The position numbers and the translations under genes were made by a program. A stretch of DNA of 64,000 nucleotides from Cryoendolithus antarcticus (taxonomy: Eukaryota > Ascomycota > Dothideomycetes > Cladosporiales > Cladosporiaceae): assembly GCA_002077065.1 (NCBI GenBank), contig NAJO01000059.1:124001-188000 (forward strand), in the 5' to 3' direction. Within the stretch, counting starts at the first letter, position 1; each line of letters begins with the position of its first letter. Positions 23,249 through 34,613 of the stretch are shown here, piece by piece. The notes below the pieces were generated by a model that saw only the letters and a list, made by a program, of their open reading frames with translations, was not told where the DNA came from and ran no database searches.

Positions 23249-23700
23249 TCCGACCTGGTCTCCTCCCCACTGCTGCCTCGTTATGGTATTTAGAAGGATC
23301 TCTATGATATACGCCAATATACACGAAACTGGATCAAAGACTCACATTTCGGCATCGAAAAGTGCTGCCGGCTTCTAGCGTGCGCGGGCCACGCCTTCCC
23401 GCTCCGTAGCCACAGCCGCTGTCCTGCCAACCACCTTTGACCAGCCATCTTCTCGTCCCGCCAGCAAATCACAACACCACAGCCCTGCTACTAGCAAGCA
23501 GTAGCCAGCGTACAACCTGTAAGCACATACATTGTGAGGCATCCAGTCTATGAAACAGTAGGTGGCTGGTCAGGAGCCTAGCCTTTGCCATAAGGTGTTT
23601 CCTTCCCTCGGGATTTCCTACATGCACACCCGCCTTTCTGTGTTCACTTACATCCGAAGACACCTTCAGCACAGCAAACATTCCTCGCAGCATCACTATA
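23249..23700. promoter_or_regulatory. Divergent promoter region, PRO2 / Crh gene
   Basis: These 452 bases separate the start codons of two oppositely oriented genes and must contain both promoters and 5' leaders. No specific operator could be assigned. Confidence 0.5.
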
Positions 23701-25275
23701 ATGCTCTCGATCACAACTATGCTCGCCATGCGGTCGTCACTGCGACTAGCATTCATGGCTACCATCACAGCAATCGTCTTCGCAGGACCATCATACCAGC
23801 AGACCTACAGCTCCTGCAACCCTACACAGCAGACATGCCCGGGTGACATTGCGCTTGGCCGTGCGACAGCAGTGGACTTCCGGTCTGGACCCTCGAGCGA
23901 ATTCACCGCACAAGGCAACCCGACGTACGACTCGAACGGCGTCTCATTCACAGTTGCTGGGCCGGGGCAAGCACCACAGCTTAACTCGAATTGGTATATC
24001 ATGTTCGGTCACGTAGAGGTGGTCATGAAAGCAGCGCCAAGAAGAGGCATTGTCAGCTCGTCGGTACTGCAGTCGGACGACCTGGATGAGATAGACTGGG
24101 AGTGGCTGGGCGCACAGAACGACCAAGTACAAAGCAACTATTTCGGCAAGGGTCAGACGACGACATACGACAGAGCTGCGACACATGCAGTCAGCAGCAC
24201 ACAAGGCACCTTCCATACGTACACGATAGACTGGACGGAGAACCGCGTCGTCTGGCAAATCGACGGGACAACAGTGCGAGTACTCAACGCGAACGAAGCC
24301 AATGGCCAATTCCCTCAGACACCTATGCAGTTCAAATTAGGCGCATGGAGTGGAGGTGATCCAGGCAACCCAGAAGGTACAGTCAGCTGGTCTCAGGGTC
24401 CCACAGACTACTCCACCGGCCCCTTCACAATGGTCGTCCAGTCCTGCTCAGTAGTCGACTACTCCACAGGTACGAAGTACACTTACGGCGACACCAGCGG
24501 CGCTTGGTCGAGCATTATGTCCGATGGTGGCGCCGTGAATGCCAACGCGGGCGCAGCGAGCGGTACCAATGCTGCGGCACCGGCCATCACTTCCATGTCA
24601 AATGGCAATATTGTGCCCTTCTCGGGAACCCACCGAAGCGACTCCAGCAACGCTGTCACACCGAGTGTCTACCCCTGGATCCCCCAAGCAACGACCCTCA
24701 GTTCAGCGACGGTCTCCTACACGACTCTTCCCGGTCTGCCTTCAGGCTGGACGATCAGTGGCTCAGGCAAAGTGGTACCGCCTGCCAGCGCTGCGCCAGT
24801 GAGTAAGTCCCTAGTCCCAACATATCCCTAGCACAGTGCGCGCACAGCTATACATGAATTCTGCTAATAATATGATTAGTCGACGTCCCCTCAATGGCCC
24901 TCCTCATACTCCTCAGCAATCTCTGCAGCGGGCTTCTGCTCGGCTTCCGGATATGAGCTTACTACTGGCTACGACCAACGAGGTTTCCTGACGACAGCAT
25001 CGGTACCCATCGGCATCTCGACGGGATTCGATGATCGTGGATTCGCCACTACAATATACCCGAGTAATTGCGTAGCGAGGAATCTGCCCATGGCTGCGGG
25101 TGATATGCTGGGGACCAACAGTGCAGTGACAAGCGCAGCTACCACGACAGGAGCTGTGATTGTTACGACTGTGCCAGGGAAGTCTGAAGGGAAGAGACAT
25201 GCCGCAGAGTGGATGGGGAGTGGCGCTGCCGCTGTGATGGCTGTTGGATTTGCGGCTGTGGCTGCTTTTGCATAG
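23701..25275 (+). CDS. GPI-anchored Crh-type glycosidase/transglycosylase, GH16
   Basis: Crh enzymes cross-link chitin to beta-glucan in the cell wall. Exons 23701-24798 and 24880-25275 join across an 81-base intron (GTGAGTAAG donor, ATTAG acceptor, phase 0), giving 497 residues. A signal peptide occupies about residues 1-29, followed by a Crh-type mature start SSCNPTQQTCPGDIALG. The catalytic motif is DEIDWEWLG at 129-137, with Glu130 and Glu134 as nucleophile and acid/base in the GH16 pattern. LGAWSGGDPGNPEGTVSWSQG is typical of the Crh subgroup. A Ser/Thr/Pro/Ala-rich stalk follows, and exon 2 ends in a hydrophobic GPI-attachment tail (GSGAAAVMAVGFAAVAAFA). Reading past the intron in the unspliced frame loses this anchor. 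Confidence 0.92.
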
Positions 25276-26732
25276 AGAGAATCGGGACAGAGGTGGCCAA
25301 GTGCTGGTAGCCTCTATATTTCACGGTGTTTGAAGGTCAAAACGGAAAGGGGGAAGTGAACATAGCACAATGATACCCTACCAAATTGGATGATTCCATC
25401 TTCATATGACTTTGACCTCTCGAGTGCCGTCCATGACTGAACTGTACACACGATAGAATACATGTAGGTACAGCAAATGTGGATCACGAGACAGATTCTC
25501 GCACGTGACGACGTGCCCTCAACGCGATCCCTCTGTTTACTTTCTTCACGCCACTCTCGTCATCACGTTGGAACCCTCGAACTCTGCCTTCACACCAACC
25601 TGCAACTTCTCCCGATGATCGACGCGTTGTCAAGCCCGGGACATGGCATCCCAACGCGCAACGCGTCCAGGGCATCGGCATCGGTCGCAGGGCTGTCAAT
25701 CGGAGACACGGCAGGCTCGATGTGGACAAGGCGCTGAGATCTCGAAGTTTGGGACTTGTTCCACGGGAGGGTCGTAAGGTGGAAAGGGGATTGGCAATAT
25801 TGGGGAGAGGGGGAGGCTCGTGAGATCGAGAGGGTGATGATGTAGACGGTGACGTTGTGGTGTGATGATGGAACGATGGATGTGAATCGCAGAGATGGCT
25901 GTGTAATGTTGATTTCGAGGTAAACAAACCAGGGCTTGGTGGCAAAGTCGTGACGGCTCACACTCGTGTGTGTAGACGGTGGCAAGTGTAATAGTCAACA
26001 ACCCTCTCCAAACCAAGCTGCATACTTTGGTACATACGCAGGGTCTCATATAGTCGCGTGAGCTTGCGACGTGGCCCTTTGATCTTGGTCGGGTCAACCG
26101 TTCTGAGATCGTGTGGCTGTGGATCGATTCTGTGATTGGTGCGGAACCTTCCGTCAAGTCCCTTGCCTGAGATAACAATCTCGCGACGCAACAACTTCCA
26201 AGTGAGACTATGCCGATTACCATCAGCAAGACCGACTTCACCTCTCCTGCGAGCAAGCGTGTACAGTCTCACATACTCCGCCGCTATCGTACATACGCTG
26301 TTCATACCTCCGAGATCCCCACCACCGTACACACACTGCCGAGCAGCAGCTGACGCGTGTGTACACCGCACTGCATTCCGCGGCTTCAAGCACACCCTCG
26401 ACGACATTCGCACGATCAGCATTGTCCATTCTCATCGTACTGTCTCGAGCACGTTCCCGCCATCTTTGCATCACCGATACCGCACCTGGTTTTGGGCTCA
26501 CACCAACACATTGCGCCTCCCGCACTGCGACACGCGACTCTGGAAATCCAGTGAGACCGCCACAAACCTGTTGCCTGAAAGGAGACCTCACTGCATAAGT
26601 CGTCGCCTACAAGAGCGGACTTGCGACATTGGCGCACTCGAATGGCTGGGCAATCATAGTACATAAACAACAGTGCGCCCCTCATCCGCACCAACCTCGA
26701 CACCGCGGCCCCAGATGCCGCCGTGATTCACC
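25276..26732 (+). promoter_or_regulatory. Wee1 upstream region, possible long leader with uORFs
   Basis: A 1.46 kb gap between the Crh gene and Wee1, both on the plus strand. It is CT-rich toward its right end and contains several overlapping short plus-strand open frames with ATGs, the largest at 26136-26666, none with recognisable domains. If transcription starts far upstream, these would be upstream open reading frames in the Wee1 leader. No gene is called. Confidence 0.4.
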
Positions 26733-29700
26733 ATGGAGTTCGAAATATCCCCTACGCACCATTCAGCCGGCACTGCTGCGCATTTGCTTTCCCCTACACA
26801 CCACAGTACAATTGAGTCTATCAGACTGCTACGTCGGACACTGTCGCGTTCGCCTTCGAAGCCCGCGCGCTTCCAATTGTTCACGCGCTCATCCGCCACC
26901 ACAGCAACCATAATCAACAACGTCCCCGCCTCGCCATCTGCACTTTCGCGTGCTTACAGCGCAGAGGGACCAGCCGATCTCGCGCCAAAGTCGAGGTTCT
27001 CAGTGAAGCGCAGTGGCACGCGCCCGTCACTGCGCAAAGTCTCGCCAAATAGTCCACTCCGACGCGCACTTAGCGACAACACCAATCAACCGAATGTGCG
27101 TCAGCCAGCCGTGCGGCGCACGTCTGCAGAGGTGGATCAGGAGAACATGGACTGTGGCAGCGATACACCAAAGAGAGCCGAGCCGCGGTTCGACGAGCCG
27201 ATCAAGTTTGATTTCAGTAAAGCACGAGTAGACGCCCATCTGCAACCGGTGCTGCGAGAGCACTTTCCGCCTAAGTCGAGTCCACTGAAGCGGAGTGACG
27301 GCGTCATGAATTTGGAGGTGGCCAGTATGAGCAGCCCACGCGCCAAGCGAAGGAGTTTACACGGTACAGGGTCATTCGGTGGCGACTTCAATATCTTTGA
27401 CCAAGGTGGAGATGGCACTTCGCATGACTCGATGGAGCACTTCGAGGAATCAGAGAGAGAATATAGTAAGACTGGCTTCTCGACTTGGCCTGATCACGTC
27501 GCGCAATCTCCTCACAGACGCCCATTCGGGCTGCGCAAGTCAACTCTCCAGCAACGGGTCGGAGTGGGACGCACGCGATTGTTCACGGATGCGCCAAACG
27601 AGCTCAACGCGCCCCAGCCATCGGCACGCGCGAGGGCCCGCTATTCACTTGATGGAGCACTACCATTGCGAAGCGCGGACATGGACTCACCATTCCGCCG
27701 CAGCGGTATGATGGATCCGCCTGTGCTGTTTGCTCAGCCAGGACAGAAGCTGTACCAGTCAGCGCCAAAGCCCCACCCACTTTCTCAAGCATTGACGCCT
27801 TCGTCCTCGAACTCGAGTATCACGCATGAGGTGTCCAACACACCCAAAGCGCTGATCGCGGCCTCTTTCGCAAAGCCAGATCTTCAGAAGCCTTCGGTCA
27901 ACTTCGCCAAATCGTTGCCCATCGGCGCACTGCGTCCCGAGAAGAAGGCAGCCAATGCTAGTGCCGGGTCGCAGGACTTTGCCACGCCAGATGCGTACCG
28001 CATGCCGAGACCAATGCCACAAGCATTCATGTCGACTGGGCTGATTTCCAAGCGAAACCGTAGTGTCGACTTGCCAGCAGTTTCGTTCGGTGCCTCTGGA
28101 CCGATGCCGGACACTCCGTCTAAGAAGACTACCATCGTGTTCGCCGGTACACCAGCGCCAGCGTCAGCACTTGGCAAGGTCGCGCAGCCACTGCATGAAT
28201 TTGGCAGTCCGACTACACCCTTCAATGGTCGTATCTCGAAGATGTCGGCCGGCTCATTCGGCAAGGCCTCGAACATCTTCGGGTCGAACGCACCACAGCT
28301 CACCCGACGAGGCAGCTTCGTCAGCATCAATGGCGACGACTCTAACAGCTCGCCGACGCAGCACATGGATGGTCATTCGAGTGCTGACGATCTGCCGCCT
28401 ACACCGACCAAAGGTACAACGACCGTCGCTCGGCCGCAATCTAAGGGAGGCAAGAGCAATAGTTTGAGAAGCAGCCTGTTCGGCAGAAGGACATCGATCG
28501 GCCTCGACACATTCCTGCCACCGGACGGCGAGCAACAGTCTCCTGAAGAGGAGCTCGCCAGTAAGTATCCACCTTTACTTCATTCCCCATTCGTGCCGAA
28601 GTCGACCAAGGCAACCCCAGCCTCAGTTCACTGCGTGCAGCCTGCAATCACGGTCAACAGCTGTGACTCACCTTCGCCATGTCGTGGAAGAGGGCGCCAC
28701 AATCGACAGCGCTCCCTCCCATCAGACGTGGCGACGAATGTGTCACGGCTCCATCCGATCGCTGCTCGAAATGTCACCCCTGTCCGACCAGCATATACTA
28801 AGACATCCTTATCAGCTCCGGACCTCAATGCAAGCTTCGACTCGAGCATGAATCACTCGCCACATACGCCGTTCGAGTCTAACTCGCCACCGGATGCCAG
28901 CAAGCTCTCCATCTCGGCTGAGCACAAGTCGTCGCTGTTCCTGCCTATAGATTCGTTCCCTCCAGCGACTCCCACAGGTCCGCGGGACTCATACAACGCC
29001 AGCATGGGCCAGAGCAATGCATCATCAGGCTACTTCGCGAACGACGTGGACACTTCCCTCACGGCTCGCTTCGGCCAGGTGACCAGCTTCGGCATCGGCG
29101 AATTCTCCCAAGTCTACCGAGTAGAGAAGCCAGTGCGTCCGCAGGGCACGTCGCCGAGGGGTTCCTCACACAGTGTATGGGCCGTCAAGAAGTCTCGTCG
29201 TCCGTACACTGGCAACAAAGACCGTGCGCGTAAGATGCGCGAAGTGCAGCTTCTGCAGCAACTCCGCGGTCACGAACACATCATCACCTTAGTCGACACA
29301 TGGGAAGCGAAGAATCACCTATATATCCAGACCGAGTTCTGCGAGAATGGCAATATGAAAGACTTCCTCGCGCAAGCAGGCTACAAGGGCCGACTGGATG
29401 ACTTCCGCATCTGGAAGATCATGCTCGAACTCGCTGAAGGTATTAAATCCATTCACGATGCCGACCTGATTCACCTTGACCTCAAGCCAGCAAATGTTTT
29501 CATTGACTGGGAGGGCGTGCTCAAAATCGGCGACTTTGGTCTCGCATCTCGTTGGCCCGCACCACCAGATCTCGACGGCGAAGGCGACAGAGAGTATATT
29601 GGCCCCGAAGTGCTGTGCGGGCGCTTCGACAAGCCAGCCGACATCTTCGCGCTTGGTATGATCATGCTGGAGATTGCGGGCAATATCATCCTACCCGATA

Positions 29701-30161
29701 ACGGCGCTTCGTGGCAGCGTTTGCGCGCGGACGATTGGACGGATGTGCCGAGTTTGACTTGGAGTAGTGATAATAACATGCTTCGGGACGAGGATGGGGC
29801 GCCGATTGAGAGTAGTGTTGGTGCGCAGGCATTTGTGGGGAACGAGGATGATGATTTGGACTTCTTGCGTCGCCCGTCGCCGAAGGCTGCTAAGGTGGAA
29901 AGGAGTCATGATCTGGTGCAGCCGCCGAACTTCATGGTCGACCTGGCGGATCCGGCTTCGCTTGATCGGATCGTGCATTGGATGCTCTCTGCCAACCCGA
30001 ACGCGAGGCCAGTTGTTGATCAGCTACTGACTGTTGAAGGTGTGCAGTGGGTCCAGCAGCGGCGGCGGGCAGGTGCCACAGTCTTCGAAGGCACCTGGGG
30101 GCCGGCCAATGACGTGCTGGGAGTGGGATCCGATGCCGACGTCGAGATGACCGACATCTGA
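26733..30161 (+). CDS. wee1: Wee1-family mitosis-inhibitor protein kinase
   Basis: Wee1 phosphorylates the inhibitory tyrosine of the mitotic CDK and delays entry into mitosis. The single-exon product is 1142 residues. Residues 1-770 are a disordered Ser/Pro-rich regulatory region with many SP/TP sites; LLRRTLSRSPSKPARF near residue 30 resembles the start of other fungal Wee1 proteins. The kinase domain runs from about 775: glycine loop FGIGEFSQV, VAIK-equivalent WAVKKSRRP, catalytic loop LIHLDLKPANVFI near 911, IGDFGLASRW near 932, and the Wee1-type activation segment GEGDREYIGPEVL. A strong donor-like GTAAGTATCC lies at 28561, but the frame stays open through it and I keep one exon. An intron there remains possible. 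Confidence 0.93.
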   Translation: MEFEISPTHHSAGTAAHLLSPTHHSTIESIRLLRRTLSRSPSKPARFQLFTRSSATTATIINNVPASPSALSRAYSAEGPADLAPKSRFSVKRSGTRPSLRKVSPNSPLRRALSDNTNQPNVRQPAVRRTSAEVDQENMDCGSDTPKRAEPRFDEPIKFDFSKARVDAHLQPVLREHFPPKSSPLKRSDGVMNLEVASMSSPRAKRRSLHGTGSFGGDFNIFDQGGDGTSHDSMEHFEESEREYSKTGFSTWPDHVAQSPHRRPFGLRKSTLQQRVGVGRTRLFTDAPNELNAPQPSARARARYSLDGALPLRSADMDSPFRRSGMMDPPVLFAQPGQKLYQSAPKPHPLSQALTPSSSNSSITHEVSNTPKALIAASFAKPDLQKPSVNFAKSLPIGALRPEKKAANASAGSQDFATPDAYRMPRPMPQAFMSTGLISKRNRSVDLPAVSFGASGPMPDTPSKKTTIVFAGTPAPASALGKVAQPLHEFGSPTTPFNGRISKMSAGSFGKASNIFGSNAPQLTRRGSFVSINGDDSNSSPTQHMDGHSSADDLPPTPTKGTTTVARPQSKGGKSNSLRSSLFGRRTSIGLDTFLPPDGEQQSPEEELASKYPPLLHSPFVPKSTKATPASVHCVQPAITVNSCDSPSPCRGRGRHNRQRSLPSDVATNVSRLHPIAARNVTPVRPAYTKTSLSAPDLNASFDSSMNHSPHTPFESNSPPDASKLSISAEHKSSLFLPIDSFPPATPTGPRDSYNASMGQSNASSGYFANDVDTSLTARFGQVTSFGIGEFSQVYRVEKPVRPQGTSPRGSSHSVWAVKKSRRPYTGNKDRARKMREVQLLQQLRGHEHIITLVDTWEAKNHLYIQTEFCENGNMKDFLAQAGYKGRLDDFRIWKIMLELAEGIKSIHDADLIHLDLKPANVFIDWEGVLKIGDFGLASRWPAPPDLDGEGDREYIGPEVLCGRFDKPADIFALGMIMLEIAGNIILPDNGASWQRLRADDWTDVPSLTWSSDNNMLRDEDGAPIESSVGAQAFVGNEDDDLDFLRRPSPKAAKVERSHDLVQPPNFMVDLADPASLDRIVHWMLSANPNARPVVDQLLTVEGVQWVQQRRRAGATVFEGTWGPANDVLGVGSDADVEMTDI

Positions 30162-31850
30162 GTGAGCGGGAGGAGAAAGATGGAGTGGAAAAGTGCTTTG
30201 GGTATCGCTATTCGACGATGATGTGTTGAACGGCTGGCCACTCTGCTCATGACTTTTACGACACGGAACGGGATGGAACGGATTGGGTTGGCGTTGGATG
30301 CGGATTGCTTTTCATGGATGGCCTTGGGAACAGGAAAGGCTTTGACGAGACCATACGCGCTGGGCGCAAGATGGTTGTGTAGCTTAGCGAGCTCTGCGTT
30401 CCCATCGCGAGGAGTCCGGGACGAGCCCGGCATGTAGGGCTTTGCTGAGGCATTGCTAGAGGTAATACGAAGAGACGTTGAGTACCTACATTGCTTACAA
30501 CTCGACCTCTTGATCTCTGATCTTTGTGCCGTCCTGCGCTTCGAGACTTGTCTACAATCCCTACGGCACTGTTGTTGCCTCCACAGGCAATATCTCTGCT
30601 TTGCACAAAGGCCTGATTTGCTTATCTGCTACTGTCGCTTTACATGTCGAAATACTGCTGAGATGCACGACCGGGATCTCATTGTATCGTACCACGCTTG
30701 ACCTCTCATGTTTAGTGTGGCATCCCACCACTACGCCGGTCGTACCCAGGGCAGTGTTCATTACGTTCTAGACGTGTTGAAAAGCGGAGGTACTTCACCA
30801 ACCCAGGCAGCTGGGCGGGTGGGCGAGCTGCCACGGCACGGCAGTGGATTCGGCTTTGCTGCTGTCATCATCAGCTGATCGCGATGAGGAAGAGCCGGCA
30901 TGCTCTCATGAAACGGTGAGGATTCCGGGTTTGCCAGCACATCGTAAGCCAGCGATTGCCAGCGCTTCTAGAACTGCAGGCGGCCAAAGTTGCCAATCGT
31001 TGGTCACACCGCACTATTCTACAACATCGTAGCGTCCCCACTCCTCAGCCCCAGATCTTGACACATTGCCACGCCTTGCCGGCAATCGGCATATCGTCCG
31101 TACCAGGGCGTGAGGCGTCAGTGGCGCGTGTGCGTGTGCCTGACCTGGCGTGTATTGGCGCCACTGATGTCAGGGCGGTTCCGAGTGGACGGTAAGGCAC
31201 GCGACGAGGAACGGAAGAAGGAATGGGGTGTCGTGGCCTTGTGGGGTTCGACGCGAAGGACAACTGCGCTCTAGCCTTGATGTTACTTGTTAAGCCAACA
31301 TAGTGGCATATCGCCGCGCACGTAGACGGCATTGCGCGGAAAAGGAAGGACCAAATCGAGCTACTGCAACGGTTCTTCTCGCTGGTGCGTGCATTGCAGG
31401 GATCAGCATAGCGGACCGCGGCCTTGTTTGCATGCCCATGCCCATGCTGTGAGGCTTGCACTTCCGCGCACTCCACAAACTTACGACCGAACGTGTCACC
31501 ACCTCACTGCATTCGCGACTCCACTGCCGCGCAGCTCTGCGCAAACAAACAACCCGCATCCATCTTTTCTCCCTTCCGTCCGTTGCAGTGCCGTTCTAGT
31601 TCCCCGCAAACTGATGCTGGCTTCACTTGGCTGCCTGCTACCCGCCTTACGCTCAGGTACATACGGCTACATTACGGTATCTCGTCCTGCATGGCCGCAG
31701 CTGGCGGGTGAGGGACTGGACATGACGGCTGGGTGTTGGAGTCTTACCGCTACCCCACCCTTGCGGACGACACTGGTTCTGCGGGTCATTCCTACTGGCT
31801 AGTTGGTGGCTTTACTTACCACCTACCTGCAGTCAGTATTGTCTGCCGAG
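30162..31850. other. Intergenic between Wee1 and Vac7
   Basis: A 1.69 kb gap with no convincing coding gene. Just before 31850, a stop-free stretch continues upstream of the Vac7 ATG and CCTACCTGCAG looks like a splice acceptor, so an intron in the Vac7 leader is possible. Confidence 0.45.
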
Positions 31851-34613
31851 ATGGCAAACAACGACCCGAAGTTCGCTTCCGTCACCGGCGCGATGGAGAC
31901 TGCCGAGCCGTCTGGTCCTGGTCCTAGTCCTGCGCAGACTTCTAATGTCTCGTCAGCAACTGTGAACAAGCCTGCCGGCGCACCTCGGACTCAGAGCGGT
32001 ACTGGATCTGCTATTCCGGCGCCTTCATTGAGACGACAAGCATCTAACAGTCTGTTACCTCAGGCTTTATCACCTTCCGGCGGCGCAAGTCCTAGGACCT
32101 CTCGTAACACTTCGCCGATACGCAAAGACAGTCGACCGGGCCAGCCCAGTAGCGGGAGCTTCCCTTCGCAGCCGTCTGCTGCTGCGATACAGCGCGCGCT
32201 GTCAGCCAGTAACGTGCCGCAACTCCAAGGCACTGGCGGCGCAGTGACAGAAGCAGTGTCAAAACTACCTGGACGAGGCGGAGCGAGGAGTGTAGGGCCT
32301 AGTGGGTCAGGCGACACAACACCGCAATGGCCGGTGTCGCCTCGACTGAAAAGTCCGCCGCCTTCAGTAGGGAACTCTCGAAGGGGCAGTGCGGTGAACG
32401 GGAAGAAGAGTGAGCCGTCGAACCTAGCTGCCGTGGCGACGTCGGGAATCGCGACGCCCATTATCAGTGTGCAAAGTGCGACGCCTACGATCGCTCCTGT
32501 ACCCAGCGGTAGTAAGCAGGGTGCCGCGGACGGAGCGGGGAAGTCAGACCGAGACACGCTACAAGCAGCGCCGAAGATGCCTTCATCACGAGGACCTAGT
32601 GGAAAGTCTACATTGGAGACGGTGCAAGAGAACACTGCAGATGCGATAGCTGAGCCAGCGGCTGCTGTGCAAGCCGCAGCGGACCTAAAGCCTTTCACGA
32701 AGATTGTGGACGATGAGAAGAGTACACCGAAGCGACAGGACACCACAGAGGACGGCGGCGAGCGCGGCATTCTGAGTGAGAGCGAAGGCGGTGGAGGGTA
32801 CAAAAGTGACAGCAAACCGAGTCCGAGAGCTTCGATCGCTCAGCAGATGAGCAGTACGAACATACAGCAGCGAGCTAAGACAGCTCCATCGAAGAACGGT
32901 TTCATGCCCTTGACTACGACGAAGTCGAGACAGCCTGACGGAGTGAGGAACATGACCGTAGAGACTGAGACAGTGCAGTCGATTCCACAATCTGGTCTCA
33001 ATGCTGGGGATCGGAGTGGACCTGGTAGAGGTGACGCGAGCGGAAGTATCAGATTGAAGCCCAGCAATGAGACGATACGACCAAAGAAGGAGAGGAAGAG
33101 AGGCACGCAGAAAGCAAGGAGTATTACGCAGGGCACAGCGTCGTCGAAAGCCGACATCTTCGAAGCGCGTGTGGCCAACGCAGTAGATGAAGCAAATTCG
33201 TCCGATTCGGAGGAGACATTTGTCTACGAGTCAAACCCGCCTGAGCCTCAGCGACGGCCAACTCGACATCATTCGCGCACACCTAGCGTCACGTCTGCAC
33301 ATTCGACTGCCGATCAACGAAGTGGCATCCGAAACTTCAATGACGTCCTCGAAGAACGACGTGTAGCTGGGAAGCGGAGTATGAAATTCTCTAACAACCC
33401 TTTCAATGAGCATGACAGTCCAACAGATCGACAAGACGGCACTGTGCGGTCATATCAGCCACGGCACTATGGGCGCTGGGGTCGTGGTGGTAGCCATGCA
33501 TCTATGTTCGATCAGGACTCGCCGTTCACCCAAGCCTCGAAGCTGCGCAACAGTGCAACGATCTCGCGGAACTCGAAGCCAGGCTCGCCGCGAAGTCCGC
33601 AGAGTGTACAGCACAATCGCTTCACGAACGCTGGGCCGCTGCTGTTTGGTGGCAGTGGGAAGAAGGACTCATCTTTCGACTTTGATGGCGAGGGAGCAGA
33701 TGACGAGCGCATGCCTCTTGTCGGCTCGCTGCGGACACCGAGGAGCAATCGTAACGGGCAGCGCGTTTATGGCAGCCACTCACCTTCGATTGACGAGTAC
33801 TACAACGTCCGGCGACGCGGTCGCTGCGGTCGGCTTGGCAGCTGCTTTGTGAGCTCTATGGTCTTTGCACTTGTCGTACTGAGCGCAATAGCCTTCTTGG
33901 TGCTCAGTAACCGACCGATGCAGGAAATCGAGATCCGACAGATACGCAACGTCTTGGCGAGCGAGCAAGAGTTGATGCTTGACTTGCTCGTCGGCGCTGT
34001 CAATCCCAACGCCTTGGGAATTACCATCACAGATCTGGACCTACAAGTGTTCGCCAAAGCCCGGCGATCCGCGAATGATTCCCTGGCGGACGATCCGACC
34101 ACAACACGACACCGTCGACTCCGCCCCACTCGCCTGGAAAGTACCTCGCCATCGCACACGCCAGGCCACCACGACCACGGCACCGATCCCATGCCTCCAA
34201 CCGAGTCCGACACGCCTCCGCTGCTTCTCGGCCAGGTGACTCGTTTCTCCACGCCCCTGATCTTCGAAGGCTCGCCCATCAAGCGCCACGAGCACCTCTC
34301 GCTGGGTGAGCTGAGGCTTCTCAAACCTGGCAATCACTCCGGCGAAGCGAAAGGTAGTGAGCGTTGGACAGAGGTACTCCGAAGCGCATCTGGATTTGAG
34401 TTGATCGTCAGGGGTAATGTGCTGTATAATTTACCGATCAGTGGAAGAGAGCAGAGGAGTGAAGTCAGTGGGCGGGTTGGAGTTAGGCCAGATGAGCTAG
34501 ACGAGGATGGCAACATGAGGTTGATACAGCCGAAGAAGGGCAAGGGATGGGAGGGATGGAGATGGGGAGGTGTTCTTGAGGAGGACGAAGGAGAAGAGTG
34601 GGCGGATGAGTGA
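31851..34613 (+). CDS. VAC7: Vac7-family regulator of PI(3,5)P2 synthesis
   Basis: Vac7 is a vacuolar membrane protein that activates the Fab1 PI3P 5-kinase complex and controls vacuole size. From the ATG at 31851 (MANNDPKFASVTG) the product is 920 residues; the open frame extends 16 codons upstream but only to a TTG. Residues 1-660 are Ser/Pro/Gly-rich and disordered. One transmembrane helix at about 666-687 (SSMVFALVVLSAIAFLVLS) is followed by the diagnostic luminal start QEIEIRQIRNVLASEQE and LVGAVNPNALGITITDLDLQVFAK, which matches the conserved Vac7 domain. The rest of the luminal domain contains RFSTPLIFEGSPI and FELIVRGNVLYNLPI. The family call rests on the membrane-proximal block. Confidence 0.9.
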   Translation: MANNDPKFASVTGAMETAEPSGPGPSPAQTSNVSSATVNKPAGAPRTQSGTGSAIPAPSLRRQASNSLLPQALSPSGGASPRTSRNTSPIRKDSRPGQPSSGSFPSQPSAAAIQRALSASNVPQLQGTGGAVTEAVSKLPGRGGARSVGPSGSGDTTPQWPVSPRLKSPPPSVGNSRRGSAVNGKKSEPSNLAAVATSGIATPIISVQSATPTIAPVPSGSKQGAADGAGKSDRDTLQAAPKMPSSRGPSGKSTLETVQENTADAIAEPAAAVQAAADLKPFTKIVDDEKSTPKRQDTTEDGGERGILSESEGGGGYKSDSKPSPRASIAQQMSSTNIQQRAKTAPSKNGFMPLTTTKSRQPDGVRNMTVETETVQSIPQSGLNAGDRSGPGRGDASGSIRLKPSNETIRPKKERKRGTQKARSITQGTASSKADIFEARVANAVDEANSSDSEETFVYESNPPEPQRRPTRHHSRTPSVTSAHSTADQRSGIRNFNDVLEERRVAGKRSMKFSNNPFNEHDSPTDRQDGTVRSYQPRHYGRWGRGGSHASMFDQDSPFTQASKLRNSATISRNSKPGSPRSPQSVQHNRFTNAGPLLFGGSGKKDSSFDFDGEGADDERMPLVGSLRTPRSNRNGQRVYGSHSPSIDEYYNVRRRGRCGRLGSCFVSSMVFALVVLSAIAFLVLSNRPMQEIEIRQIRNVLASEQELMLDLLVGAVNPNALGITITDLDLQVFAKARRSANDSLADDPTTTRHRRLRPTRLESTSPSHTPGHHDHGTDPMPPTESDTPPLLLGQVTRFSTPLIFEGSPIKRHEHLSLGELRLLKPGNHSGEAKGSERWTEVLRSASGFELIVRGNVLYNLPISGREQRSEVSGRVGVRPDELDEDGNMRLIQPKKGKGWEGWRWGGVLEEDEGEEWADE

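Noticed and set aside
26136..26666. 176-codon plus-strand ORF upstream of Wee1
   Set aside because: The composition is His/Arg/Ser noise with no domain. More likely leader sequence or a non-coding open frame; recorded only as a possible uORF.
32060..32815. 251-codon minus-strand ORF
   Set aside because: It is antisense to the low-complexity Ser/Pro-rich region of Vac7 and has no independent features.
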